Below, piece after piece: positions 1 through 7,946 of a stretch of DNA of 64,000 bases. A program made the position numbers and the translations under genes. The notes beneath the pieces were generated by a model that saw nothing but the letters and a program-made list of their open reading frames with translations, was not told the DNA's origin and made no database searches. Each line of letters begins with the position of its first letter. Positions within the stretch are counted from its first letter, which is position 1. The stretch comes from Bacilli bacterium (GTDB lineage: Bacteria > Bacillota_I > Bacilli_A > RF39 > UBA660), in NCBI GenBank assembly GCA_900772415.1, contig CAAHEC010000022.1:4615-68614 (forward strand). Direction: 5' to 3'.

Positions 1-241
1 ATTTTTGAACCGCTCTTACTATTACACTATCAAACATTTCAATTCCAATAAAATTAATATCTTTATTTTTCTTTGCCATTCCAATTATAAAATTACCTTT
101 TCCCATACCTATTTCTATATTAATTGGATTATTATTCTTAAAAAGAGAATTCCATTTTCCTTTATAATCATATGGATTTAACACAATATATTTAGAATTA
201 TTTATTATATCTTTTGCATTTTTTACATTTTTAAGTCTCAT
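1..241 (-). CDS. trmB: tRNA (guanine-N7)-methyltransferase, N-terminal part (runs off the left edge)
   Basis: This is the first 80 codons of a minus-strand gene whose 3' end is outside the window. The ATG is at 241 and a GGTGAT ribosome-binding sequence lies 5 nt upstream. The translation begins MRLKNVKNAKDIINN and contains EIGMGKGNFIIGMA followed by NFIGIEM. That is the SAM-binding glycine-rich loop and following acidic strand end of TrmB, which methylates G46 of the tRNA variable loop. The N-terminal 'R.KN...' start and the motif spacing also fit TrmB. Family assignment rests on this fragment only. Confidence 0.85.
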   Translation of the reverse strand, partial: MRLKNVKNAKDIINNSKYIVLNPYDYKGKWNSLFKNNNPINIEIGMGKGNFIIGMAKKNKDINFIGIEMFDSVIVRAVQK

Positions 242-291
242 AAAATCACCTTCTATCATATTATCATTATGAGTTATTTAAGTCAATTAAT

Positions 292-326
292 AAAAAAATA
301 CAGGCAAATTTGAGCCTGTATTTTTT
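292..326. terminator. Terminator downstream of dut (works in either direction)
   Basis: A 7-bp stem TACAGGC/GCCTGTA (299-305 with 314-320) is flanked by an A-run on the left and a T-run on the right. It can therefore end the minus-strand dut transcript and could also act on the plus strand. It overlaps the dut stop codon. Confidence 0.8.
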
Positions 327-774
327 AATTTGTTCCAGTAGAACCAAAACCATTTTCTCCTCTTTTTGTTTCATTTAAATCATCTACTTCATTAAATAAA
401 CCTTTAACATATGGGGTTATAACAAGTTGAGCTATCCTTTCATAAGGATCTATTTCTTTTACCTCATTTGTATGATTATGAAGTGCTACCATTATTTCTC
501 CACGATAATCAGAGTCTATAACGCCCACTTTGTTTGCAGGTGCAAGACCTCTCTTAGTCGCAAGCCCACTTCTTGCATATATTAATCCAGCATACCCTAA
601 AGGAATTTCCATAGCAATTCCAGTCTTAACAAGCTTTGTCTCCCCGGGATTAAAACTTATTTTTTCACTAGATGATGAATATAAGTCACACCCTGCAGCG
701 AAATCCGTTGCATAACTAGGTATTTTGGCATTACTAGATAACTTTTTTATGTTTATTTTTTCACTTTTTATCAT
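325..774 (-). CDS. dut: dUTP diphosphatase (dUTPase)
   Basis: Trimeric dUTPase, 149 residues, which hydrolyses dUTP to dUMP and PPi. It keeps uracil out of DNA and supplies dUMP for dTMP synthesis. All five family motifs are visible in order: FAAGCDLYSS, YARSGLATKRGL, GVIDSDYRGEI, RIAQLVITPY and the C-terminal RGENGFGSTG arm that closes over the substrate. The length is normal for the trimeric family. It lies 2 nt after nrdG, so it is probably the last gene of an nrdD-nrdG-dut nucleotide operon, which ends at the hairpin beside its stop codon. Confidence 0.95.
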   Translation of the reverse strand: MIKSEKINIKKLSSNAKIPSYATDFAAGCDLYSSSSEKISFNPGETKLVKTGIAMEIPLGYAGLIYARSGLATKRGLAPANKVGVIDSDYRGEIMVALHNHTNEVKEIDPYERIAQLVITPYVKGLFNEVDDLNETKRGENGFGSTGTN

Positions 775-776
775 AA

Positions 777-1289
777 TTATACTCCTACTATCTCTTCTTC
801 TTTTAATAATACTACTTCACCTTTTTTTAGTGATTTTTTTACATCTATTACTCTTTGATTAGAAGAACCTCTCCATTTTAGTCTAAAATCATGTAATTCA
901 TCTATATATCTTCCGTCTACTAACACATCTATATAATTTAATACTTCTTTATCTTTTAAATCCTTATCAAATAAGAAACCTGACCATACCCAAATAGTTT
1001 TGTTTGGAAATTTTTCCTTAAATTTTTTAGCTAGCTTTAAAGTTGCTCTTATATTATTTGGATGCATAGGCTCTCCTCCCAATATAGATAATCCAACAAT
1101 ATAATCATTATTAGATAAATCAATTATTTGATTAATCGTTTCATCAGTAAATAAATTACCATCTTTAAAACTCCATGTTTCAGGATTAAAACAATTTTTA
1201 CAATGAAAAGCACATCCCTGCATGAATATAGATACTCTAACACCTGGACCGTTTGATATATCCATTTTTCTTATTTTGTTATATCTCAT
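777..1289 (-). CDS. nrdG: Anaerobic ribonucleotide reductase activating protein
   Basis: Radical-SAM activase, 170 residues, that installs the glycyl radical on NrdD. The iron-sulphur signature is CAFHCKNC (C26, C30, C33; CX3CX2C), preceded by SNGPGVRVSIFMQG, typical of NrdG. A glycine-rich SAM-binding stretch LSILGGEPMHP follows near the middle. The gene begins 2 nt after the nrdD stop, so the two are translationally linked. The pair implies ribonucleotide reduction without oxygen. Confidence 0.95.
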   Translation of the reverse strand: MRYNKIRKMDISNGPGVRVSIFMQGCAFHCKNCFNPETWSFKDGNLFTDETINQIIDLSNNDYIVGLSILGGEPMHPNNIRATLKLAKKFKEKFPNKTIWVWSGFLFDKDLKDKEVLNYIDVLVDGRYIDELHDFRLKWRGSSNQRVIDVKKSLKKGEVVLLKEEEIVGV

Positions 1290-1291
1290 AA

Positions 1292-3445
1292 TTATGCATC
1301 CTTATTATCAATATGTATTACTCTTTCTTTAATTTCTTGAGTTCTTCCTTTATTCCAGAAGTTTGTTCCTATATATCCACAAGTTCTTCTTGCAACATTT
1401 AATTTATCATGATCTCTATTACCACAGTTTGGACAATACCATTCTAAATCATCGTCTAAAAGAATTTCTCCTTCATAACCACATTCTTGACAATAATCAG
1501 ACTTAGTATTTAATTCTGCATACATGATATTATCATAAATAAACTTAATAACTTCCATAACAGCATCTAAGTTGTTAGTTAAATTAGGAGTTTCAATATA
1601 ACTTATAGCACCACCAGGTGAAAGAGCTTGAAACTTACTTTCTAGTTTTAATTTAGTAAACGCATCTATCTCTTCAAATACAGGTACATGATATGAATTT
1701 GTAATATAATCTCTATCAGTAATTCCTTTAATTCTTCCAAAACGCTCTCTTAGACACTTTGCAAATTTATAAGTTGTAGATTCAATTGGAGTTCCGTATA
1801 CACTATAATCAATATCTTCTTCACTTTTCCATTTATTACAAGCAGCATTTAGTCTTTTCATTACTTCAAGACCAAATTCTTCTGCCTTACCACCATCTGT
1901 ATGAGAATGTCCAGTCATATATTTAACGCATTCATAAAGTCCCGCATATCCAAGTGATATAGTTGAATAACCATGATGTAATAACTCGTGAATACTTTCT
2001 CCTTTACCTAATCTTGCAAGTGCTCCGTGTTGCCATAAAATAGGTGCAACATCACTAGTTACCTTAGATAATCTTTTATGCCTTGCTTGAAGTGCTCTAT
2101 GACATAATTCTAATCTCTCATCCATAATCTTCCAGAATAAATCCATATCCTTATCAGATGATAATGCAGCATCAACTAAGTTAATTGTAACAACACCTTG
2201 ATTAAATCTTCCATAATATTTTGGTTTTCCATTAGAATCAACATAAGGAGTTAAAAATGATCTGCATCCCATGCAAGGAAAGCACTGTCCATTTCCGTTT
2301 TTATCAACTTTTAATTTCTTCATTATTTTTTCCGAAATGTAATCTGGAACCATACGTTTAGCTGTACATTTAGCAGCAAGTTCCGTTAAATAGTAGTATT
2401 TTCCATCTTTTTTAATATTATCTTCTTCAAGCACATATAAAAGCTTAGGAAAAGCTGGAGTTATATAAACACCTTTTTCATTTTTCATTCCTAAAATACG
2501 TTGTTTTAAAACCTCTTCTATTATTAAAGCAAGTTCATCTTTATATTCTTCTGTTTCACCTAAATACATGCAAACTGACAAAAATGGAGCCTGACCATTA
2601 GTTGTTGTCATTGAATTTATTTGATATTGAAAAGTTTGAACACCATCAGTTATTTCTTTTGTTAAATCCTCTTTAGCATATTTTTTACAATCTTCTAACT
2701 TAAATTTTCTTTTTTTATACTTTTCTAAATAACGATTATAGCTTTCTCTTACAAATGGTGCTAAATGAGTAAGAGTTATAGTACATCCTCCATACTGACT
2801 TGATGATACCGCTGTTATAAGTTGTGTTGCAATAGTCATAGCTGTTAAAAAGCGATGAGGCTTTTCAATCATAACACCGTTTATATTAGTACCATTTTGA
2901 AGCATATCTTCTAAATTTATTAAATCACAATTATGTAGTGCATTTTGTGCAAAATAATCCATATCATGAAAATGAATTATACCTTCATCATGAGCTTTTA
3001 CGATATCCTCAGGAAGTAAAAATCTTCTTGAAATATCCGTTGATGTTATACCTGCTATGTAGTCTCTTTGCGTAGTAACAACTTTTGCATTTTTATTAGA
3101 ATTTTCTGTATTCCAATATTCACTTTCTCCATCTATTAATTCCTTTATAGATAAATCTGTTGTATTACTTCTTCTTACTAATTCTCTAGTATATCTATAT
3201 GTTATATACTCTTTTGCTAAAGCAAACTTATTTAAAGCCATTAATCTAACTTCTATTATATCTTGAATGTCTTCAACTAACATTCTTTTTTTCTTAAGTC
3301 CCTCAATATATTTAATGATGTTTTTTATTTGAACATCAGTTACTCTGTCTTCTTCTGGAACTTCTTCATTTGCTTTTTTGATTGCTATTTCTATTTTTTC
3401 TGGACAGTAATCCACTATATGTCCATCTCTTTTAACTATTTTCAT
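1292..3445 (-). CDS. nrdD: Anaerobic ribonucleoside-triphosphate reductase (class III)
   Basis: Class III glycyl-radical enzyme, 717 residues, reducing NTPs to dNTPs under anoxia, probably with formate as reductant. Residues about 1-95 form an ATP-cone allosteric domain (starting MKIVKRDGHIVDYCPEKIE). The C-terminus has a zinc four-cysteine site (CQEC...CPNC) and the radical loop RTCGYIG with the radical glycine near residue 690. Length is normal. It is the first gene of nrdD-nrdG-dut and is transcribed divergently from a Crp/Fnr-family gene. A large palindrome lies in the shared intergenic region, so that regulator is the obvious candidate for controlling this operon. Confidence 0.97.
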   Translation of the reverse strand: MKIVKRDGHIVDYCPEKIEIAIKKANEEVPEEDRVTDVQIKNIIKYIEGLKKKRMLVEDIQDIIEVRLMALNKFALAKEYITYRYTRELVRRSNTTDLSIKELIDGESEYWNTENSNKNAKVVTTQRDYIAGITSTDISRRFLLPEDIVKAHDEGIIHFHDMDYFAQNALHNCDLINLEDMLQNGTNINGVMIEKPHRFLTAMTIATQLITAVSSSQYGGCTITLTHLAPFVRESYNRYLEKYKKRKFKLEDCKKYAKEDLTKEITDGVQTFQYQINSMTTTNGQAPFLSVCMYLGETEEYKDELALIIEEVLKQRILGMKNEKGVYITPAFPKLLYVLEEDNIKKDGKYYYLTELAAKCTAKRMVPDYISEKIMKKLKVDKNGNGQCFPCMGCRSFLTPYVDSNGKPKYYGRFNQGVVTINLVDAALSSDKDMDLFWKIMDERLELCHRALQARHKRLSKVTSDVAPILWQHGALARLGKGESIHELLHHGYSTISLGYAGLYECVKYMTGHSHTDGGKAEEFGLEVMKRLNAACNKWKSEEDIDYSVYGTPIESTTYKFAKCLRERFGRIKGITDRDYITNSYHVPVFEEIDAFTKLKLESKFQALSPGGAISYIETPNLTNNLDAVMEVIKFIYDNIMYAELNTKSDYCQECGYEGEILLDDDLEWYCPNCGNRDHDKLNVARRTCGYIGTNFWNKGRTQEIKERVIHIDNKDA

Positions 3446-3501
3446 TTAATACTCCTACCTTTCTACTATCAAGATAAATATATCACAATTACAATTTTAT
3501 T

Positions 3502-3523
3502 TATTGTTGCATTTGCAACAATA
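3502..3523. promoter_or_regulatory. Palindromic operator between nrdD and the Crp/Fnr-type gene
   Basis: The core TTGTTGCA-TT-TGCAACAA (3504-3521) is an 8-bp perfect inverted repeat around 2 bp, and pairing extends one to two further bases each side to 22 bp. The size and two-fold symmetry fit a dimeric Crp/Fnr-superfamily regulator, although the half-site is not the classical TTGAT or TGTGA. It overlaps the -35 element of the plus-strand gene and sits about 60 bp from the nrdD start, so it could control both directions. The binding protein is inferred from position only. Confidence 0.75.
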
Positions 3524-3541
3524 TTAAAAAAATGATATTAT
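3513..3541 (+). promoter_or_regulatory. Promoter of the Crp/Fnr-type regulator
   Basis: TTGCAA (3513-3518), 17-bp spacer, TATTAT (3536-3541), 18 bp before the ATG. The -35 hexamer lies in the right half of the palindrome, which suggests autoregulation. Confidence 0.6.
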
Positions 3542-3559
3542 TTTACTGAGAGGTGTAAA

Positions 3560-4189
3560 ATGCGAAAATTATTTAACAAAATTGAATCTAAAGACCAAAA
3601 AAAACTATTAAAATTATTAGAAACAAGTATTCTTAAATTTAAAAAAGACGTAACAATTTTTTCAAATATTCAAGGTAATATAATAGGCATTATATTAGAA
3701 GGGAGTGCTCAAATTATAAGAACGGATTATAATGGTAATAGAACAATCATTGAAGAACTTAAGGAAGAATCAGTTTTTGGAACAGCAATATCTTCTTTAT
3801 ATAGTGATGAATGTCAAATAATCACCAAAGAAGATACTAAAGTTTTATTAATAGATTATGACCTTATAATAACTAAAGAAAATAATAATTACTCATATTA
3901 TAATCAGTTTGTTAAAAACCTACTTGAAATAACCACTAATATAATAGAAGAAAAAAATGATAGAATTGAGATTCTAACAAAAAAAACCATAAGAGATAAA
4001 TTATTAGAATACTTTAGAATATATAGTAAAAAAAGGGGGACAAAAATTATTTATCTACCATTTACTCTTACCGATTTTGCAGATTACTTATCCGTTGATA
4101 GATCTGCTATGCAAAGGGAATTAAAATATCTAAAAGAAGAAAAATTTATAGAAACAAAAGGAAGAAAAATAAATTTATTATACAAATAA
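3560..4189 (+). CDS. Crp/Fnr-family transcriptional regulator
   Basis: Regulator of 209 residues. Residues about 20-110 fit a cyclic-nucleotide-binding-type beta-roll (IIGIILEGSAQIIRTDYNGNRTIIEEL). A dimerisation helix and a C-terminal winged helix-turn-helix follow (FTLTDFADYLSVDRSAMQRE). Only one cysteine is visible (in SDEC), so it cannot carry a classical four-Cys Fnr [4Fe-4S] cluster, and its ligand is unknown. It is divergent from nrdD with a shared palindrome, so I infer control of anaerobic nucleotide reduction and of itself. It has a good GAGAGGTG ribosome-binding site and ends in a hairpin shared with convergent thrS. Confidence 0.85.
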   Translation: MRKLFNKIESKDQKKLLKLLETSILKFKKDVTIFSNIQGNIIGIILEGSAQIIRTDYNGNRTIIEELKEESVFGTAISSLYSDECQIITKEDTKVLLIDYDLIITKENNNYSYYNQFVKNLLEITTNIIEEKNDRIEILTKKTIRDKLLEYFRIYSKKRGTKIIYLPFTLTDFADYLSVDRSAMQRELKYLKEEKFIETKGRKINLLYK

Positions 4190-4214
4190 AAGTCAGGTTA
4201 TTCCTGACTTTTTG
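4186..4214. terminator. Shared terminator between convergent regulator gene and thrS
   Basis: AAAGTCAGG (4189-4197) pairs with CCTGACTTT (4203-4211) around a 5-nt loop, with A and T tracts on either side. It serves both convergent genes and overlaps the last codons of thrS. Confidence 0.85.
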
Positions 4215-5967
4215 ATTGCTTACTTTTTATTTCATTAAGTAATAGTTCTTTAAACGTATCTTTTTGAACAGAGTATGTTTTTAAAGAACCATGTCTTCTA
4301 TAGCTTACTAAATTATCATCACGCTCTTTATCTCCTAAAATTAAGGTAATAGGGATCTTTTTAGTTTGAGACTCCCTCATTTTATATGATAATTTTTCAT
4401 CTCTGTCATCTAATTCTACCCTAATTGATGCATCTTTTAACATTTTATATATTTCTTTTGCATACTCTAAATGATAATTATTATTAACTGGAATAATATT
4501 TACTTGTACTGGAGCTAGCCAAGTTGGAAAAGCACCTTTAGTTTCTTCAATTAAAAATGCTGTGAACCTGTCAAATGTTCCAAATATTGCTCTATGAAGA
4601 ACAACAGGAGTTTTCTTTTCTCCCTTATTATCAATGTAAGAAAGATCAAATCTTCTTGGAAGTAAGAAATCTAACTGGCAAGTTGATAAAGTAACATCAG
4701 GGCCTACAGCTGGTTTTACCTCAACGTCAAGTTTAGGTCCATAAAATGCTGCCTCTCCTACAGCTTCAAAGTAATCGACGTTTAATTCATTTAAAACTTC
4801 TCTTAATTTAGCTTCTGCTTCATTCCACATTTTATCATCATCAAAGTATTTTTCCTTATCTTCTGGATCTCTAAGTGAAAGTCTAAACTTATAATCTTTT
4901 ATTCCAAAATCTTTATAAACATCAAGTATTAAGCTAACAACCTTCTTAAACTCATCTTTGATTTGCTCTGGAGTTACAAAAAGATGTGCATCATTTTGAC
5001 ACATGCATCTAACACGTTCAAGTCCCTTAACAGCGCCTGATGCTTCATATCTAAAGTCTGTTGCAAACTCTCCTATTCTAACTGGTAAATCACGGTATGA
5101 ATGTAGTTTGTTTTTGAACACCAACATATGATGTGGACAGTTCATAGGACGAAGTACGAACTCTTCATCATCAACCTTCATCATTGGAAACATATTTTCT
5201 TTATAATGATCCCAGTGCCCTGATGTTTTATATAAATCAACCGTTCCAACACAAGGAGAATATACGTGCTCATATCCCAAGTTTCTTTCCTTTTCATATA
5301 TATAATTTTCTAGTTCTTTGCGAATTACAGCTCCATTTGGAAGCCATATTGGCATACCTGCTCCAACTAGTTCGTGATTCATAAAAATTTCTTGTTCCTT
5401 GCCTATTTTTCTATGATCTCTTTGCTTTCTTTCTTCAAGTTCATTTAGATAATTATTTAAGTCTTCTTCCGTTTCAAAACATACACCATATATTCTTTGA
5501 AGCATCTTATTTTTAGAGTTACCCTTAAAGTATGCACCAGAATGCTTAATTAATTTAAAATACTTCATTTTTTTAGTCGTCTCAACGTGAGGCCCACGGC
5601 AAAGATCAGTAAAATCTCCTTGCGTATAACAAGAAATAACAGTGTCATTTTCATCCATACGACTTATTAAATCTATTTTATATGGATCATCTTTAAATCT
5701 TTCTAAAGCTTCTTCTTTAGATATTTCTTCCCTATAAATTCTCTTATCAGATTTAGCACACTTTTTCATTTCTTTTTCTATTTTTGGTAAATCTTCATCT
5801 GTTAAAGTTTCGTCCCCTAAATCTATGTCATAGTAAAATCCATCTTCTATAACTGGCCCTACCCAAAATTTAGCATTTGGATATAGATGCTTTACAGCTT
5901 GTGCAAGTAAGTGTGCACAAGAGTGATTAAGTATGTTTAATTTTTCATTTTCTTTTATATTTATCAT
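4198..5967 (-). CDS. thrS: Threonyl-tRNA synthetase lacking the TGS domain
   Basis: Class II aminoacyl-tRNA synthetase, 589 residues. The N-terminal editing domain is present (HSCAH with H15 and H19, and LCRGPHVE). The catalytic core follows, with the zinc-ligand segment PMNCPHH and motif-2 region FATDFRYEASG, then a C-terminal anticodon-binding domain. The usual Bacillus or E. coli enzyme is about 640 residues because a roughly 60-residue TGS domain precedes editing; here the protein starts directly at the editing domain. It lies 1 nt after the upstream nucleotidyltransferase gene and shares its Thr T-box leader. Starvation for charged tRNA-Thr should raise expression. Confidence 0.95.
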   Translation of the reverse strand: MINIKENEKLNILNHSCAHLLAQAVKHLYPNAKFWVGPVIEDGFYYDIDLGDETLTDEDLPKIEKEMKKCAKSDKRIYREEISKEEALERFKDDPYKIDLISRMDENDTVISCYTQGDFTDLCRGPHVETTKKMKYFKLIKHSGAYFKGNSKNKMLQRIYGVCFETEEDLNNYLNELEERKQRDHRKIGKEQEIFMNHELVGAGMPIWLPNGAVIRKELENYIYEKERNLGYEHVYSPCVGTVDLYKTSGHWDHYKENMFPMMKVDDEEFVLRPMNCPHHMLVFKNKLHSYRDLPVRIGEFATDFRYEASGAVKGLERVRCMCQNDAHLFVTPEQIKDEFKKVVSLILDVYKDFGIKDYKFRLSLRDPEDKEKYFDDDKMWNEAEAKLREVLNELNVDYFEAVGEAAFYGPKLDVEVKPAVGPDVTLSTCQLDFLLPRRFDLSYIDNKGEKKTPVVLHRAIFGTFDRFTAFLIEETKGAFPTWLAPVQVNIIPVNNNYHLEYAKEIYKMLKDASIRVELDDRDEKLSYKMRESQTKKIPITLILGDKERDDNLVSYRRHGSLKTYSVQKDTFKELLLNEIKSKQSKSQE

Positions 5968-5968
5968 A

Positions 5969-6745
5969 TTAATAATTCCTTTCTAATTTACTTTTTAATT
6001 TAAATGTTCTTATATTAAAACCACCTTGCTTTTTATAATAATAATTAATTAAGGCTTCCATATTTTTATACATAATACTTAATTTATCCATATCAAAGCA
6101 TCTTATATATAGTTTTATAAATTCTTCTTCCGGTAGTTTAAATACATGATACTTTCTTCTATATTCTTCATCTGTTAATATCTTATATATTTTTGTTTTT
6201 GGAAGTTTTGGAATAGATAAATATTCCATATAAAAATCATAAACATCTCCTAATAAAGAATAATATATTAAGTTAAAGTTCGGGTTATTTTCTTTTAATG
6301 AAATTTTAAGTTCATCTAGATAATCCCATAAATGATAATTATTCATATCTAACTTATAGCTAGTTATGTTATCTTGTTTTTTATCAATGTATTCTAAAGC
6401 TTTATCTTGAAGTTTTTTTAAAGTTCCATCTAAATCATATATTATTTTTCCATATGCTAACATATTAGCAGTTACCTGTTTTCCATCAGTAAATTCTTTT
6501 TCCATATATTTTTCTATTTCAGATGAAGGACTCATAAAATATTCTATTAAATAACTATTAGAATCAATATTACCTCTTTCTTTATAATCACAGTCTTCTT
6601 TTAGTACTAAATATACATTTATATCAGAATATTCATTATTATTTTCTTTAGCATAACTACCACAAAGCATAGCTCCTATTACATCATCATTATCTTCATA
6701 TTGTCTTAAAAATTCTTTTAATGCAAGTTTCCATTTTTCTATCAC
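5969..6745 (-). CDS. Nucleotidyltransferase-fold protein co-transcribed with thrS
   Basis: Protein of 258 residues with the nucleotidyltransferase signature MLCGSYAKENNNEYSDINVY near residue 26, as in minimal/aminoglycoside-type nucleotidyltransferases. The second metal-binding acidic residue of the usual D-x-D is Asn here (SDIN), so activity may be altered. The remaining 180 residues look helical and carry no motif I recognise. The start is GTG, preceded by AAGAAGGTG. It is the first gene after a Thr T-box and ends 1 nt before thrS, so a role linked to threonine or tRNA-Thr status is inferred from context alone. Substrate unknown. Confidence 0.75.
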   Translation of the reverse strand: MIEKWKLALKEFLRQYEDNDDVIGAMLCGSYAKENNNEYSDINVYLVLKEDCDYKERGNIDSNSYLIEYFMSPSSEIEKYMEKEFTDGKQVTANMLAYGKIIYDLDGTLKKLQDKALEYIDKKQDNITSYKLDMNNYHLWDYLDELKISLKENNPNFNLIYYSLLGDVYDFYMEYLSIPKLPKTKIYKILTDEEYRRKYHVFKLPEEEFIKLYIRCFDMDKLSIMYKNMEALINYYYKKQGGFNIRTFKLKSKLERNY

Positions 6746-6765
6746 AAAAACACCTTCTTTCTAAT

Positions 6766-6967
6766 AAAAAAAGGAAAGTACCAAAGGAGTGCATAATGCA
6801 CGGTACCATCCTTACTTTAACTTAATTTGATAACGTGCATAAAGCACGGGATTCTCTTTCGAGTCCAACTTAGAAGTAGTAATTTTATAATTAGTTTATC
6901 TATTTTCACCACCATAGACTCTCTTTAAAACATCATTATAAAACCATGTCTTCATCAATGTATTTAT
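6766..6967 (-). ncRNA. T-box riboswitch, threonine-specific, upstream of the nucleotidyltransferase-thrS operon
   Basis: The leader has the T-box sequence AAGGATGGTACCGTGC (6798-6813, minus strand), the antiterminator element that pairs with the uncharged tRNA end. The competing terminator is formed when this arm pairs with GGTACTTTCC and is followed by seven Ts at 6766-6772. Stem I contains the AG-bulge region (AAAGAGAGTC) and a lower stem TTTTATAAT/ATTATAAAA. The specifier loop is bounded by GAAG/CTTC, and its 3' strand reads TTACTA, placing the codon ACU (Thr) at 6878-6880. This agrees with thrS downstream. Confidence 0.93.
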
Positions 6968-6973
6968 ATCAAA

Positions 6974-7002
6974 ATAATACTACAAAAAGTATTCTTAGTC
7001 AA
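6974..7002 (-). promoter_or_regulatory. Promoter of the T-box/thrS operon
   Basis: On the minus strand TTGACT (6997-7002), 17-bp spacer, TATTAT (6974-6979). It begins within a few bases of the dnaI stop codon, and I see no terminator for dnaI, so read-through from dnaB-dnaI into the T-box is possible. Confidence 0.8.
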
Positions 7003-7005
7003 TCT

Positions 7006-7932
7006 TTACTTTCTCTTATTTTCTCCAACCATCTTTATATCAACGGTTAATTGTTTTACTCTTTCTATTATTCTTCTTGCTTTTACTTTTTCAGATTTAT
7101 TATTATTTGTAATACTTAAATGTTCTTCTAATTCCTTAATATCTAAATTAGAAGTGATAAAAGTTGGTAATTTTTCTTGCATTCTATACTGAAGAATAGT
7201 TCCTAATATTTCATCCCTACTCCATGATGTTACTATTTCTGCTCCTAAATCATCTATTAAAAGAAACTTGGCATACTTAACTTCATTATATTTATTTTTA
7301 AATTCATCAGAAGAAGATGAGGAATAACTAGATTTTAAACTTCTTAAATATTCTGGCCAATATACTATAGTACTTTTGACATTTAATTTAGCAAGTTCAT
7401 TAAACATTGCCGCAACTAAATATGTCTTACCAGCTCCAAAATTACCATGTAAGAAAAGTCCTTTATCTAATATATTTTTCTTATAATTCTTTATATAATT
7501 AGTAAGATAAGTTATCGTATCAAATCTTGATTCATCATCTGTGTAAATGTCTTTCATTTTAGCTTCTTTTATTTCTTTTGGAATATCAAAACAAGTAACG
7601 TTTTTTTGATACCTATTTTCATTTATTAGTTTATTTTTATATCTACAAGAAACATATGAAAAATTTAATTTTCCATCTTCTAATGAAGGAAAATAACAAT
7701 ATCCATTCATATTGTTTTTGCACATAAAAAGTCCCTTACAAGATTTACAATTTTTATATTCTAAAGAAGCTTCTTTAATTAATGATGTATATTTCATTAA
7801 TTCATCATCGTTTAAATTGATACTATCACAAATTTTTTTAAAATCTAAATCTTTTTTTTCTTCTTCATAAGAAATCTTTAATTTATAATTTAAATCATTT
7901 TCTTCTTTTACTACTTTATTTATGTTTTGCAT
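7006..7932 (-). CDS. dnaI: Primosomal protein DnaI, replicative helicase loader (AAA+ ATPase)
   Basis: Protein of 308 residues. The N-terminal part has a cysteine cluster C62-X2-C65-X5-C71-X7-C79 expected to bind zinc, as in Bacillus DnaI, where this domain contacts the helicase. The AAA+ part has Walker A GNFGAGKT (163-170) and Walker B LLIDDLGAE (224-232). It loads the hexameric replicative helicase with DnaB at oriC and at restart sites. The ATG has AAAGGA upstream. It follows dnaB by 14 nt, and the dnaB-dnaI-thrS order resembles Bacillus subtilis. Confidence 0.93.
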   Translation of the reverse strand: MQNINKVVKEENDLNYKLKISYEEEKKDLDFKKICDSINLNDDELMKYTSLIKEASLEYKNCKSCKGLFMCKNNMNGYCYFPSLEDGKLNFSYVSCRYKNKLINENRYQKNVTCFDIPKEIKEAKMKDIYTDDESRFDTITYLTNYIKNYKKNILDKGLFLHGNFGAGKTYLVAAMFNELAKLNVKSTIVYWPEYLRSLKSSYSSSSSDEFKNKYNEVKYAKFLLIDDLGAEIVTSWSRDEILGTILQYRMQEKLPTFITSNLDIKELEEHLSITNNNKSEKVKARRIIERVKQLTVDIKMVGENKRK

Positions 7933-7946
7933 AACTTATCAATCCT

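Noticed and set aside
3329..3535. 68-codon plus-strand frame upstream of the regulator gene
   Set aside because: Phe/Tyr-rich antisense of nrdD, running across the promoter and palindrome.
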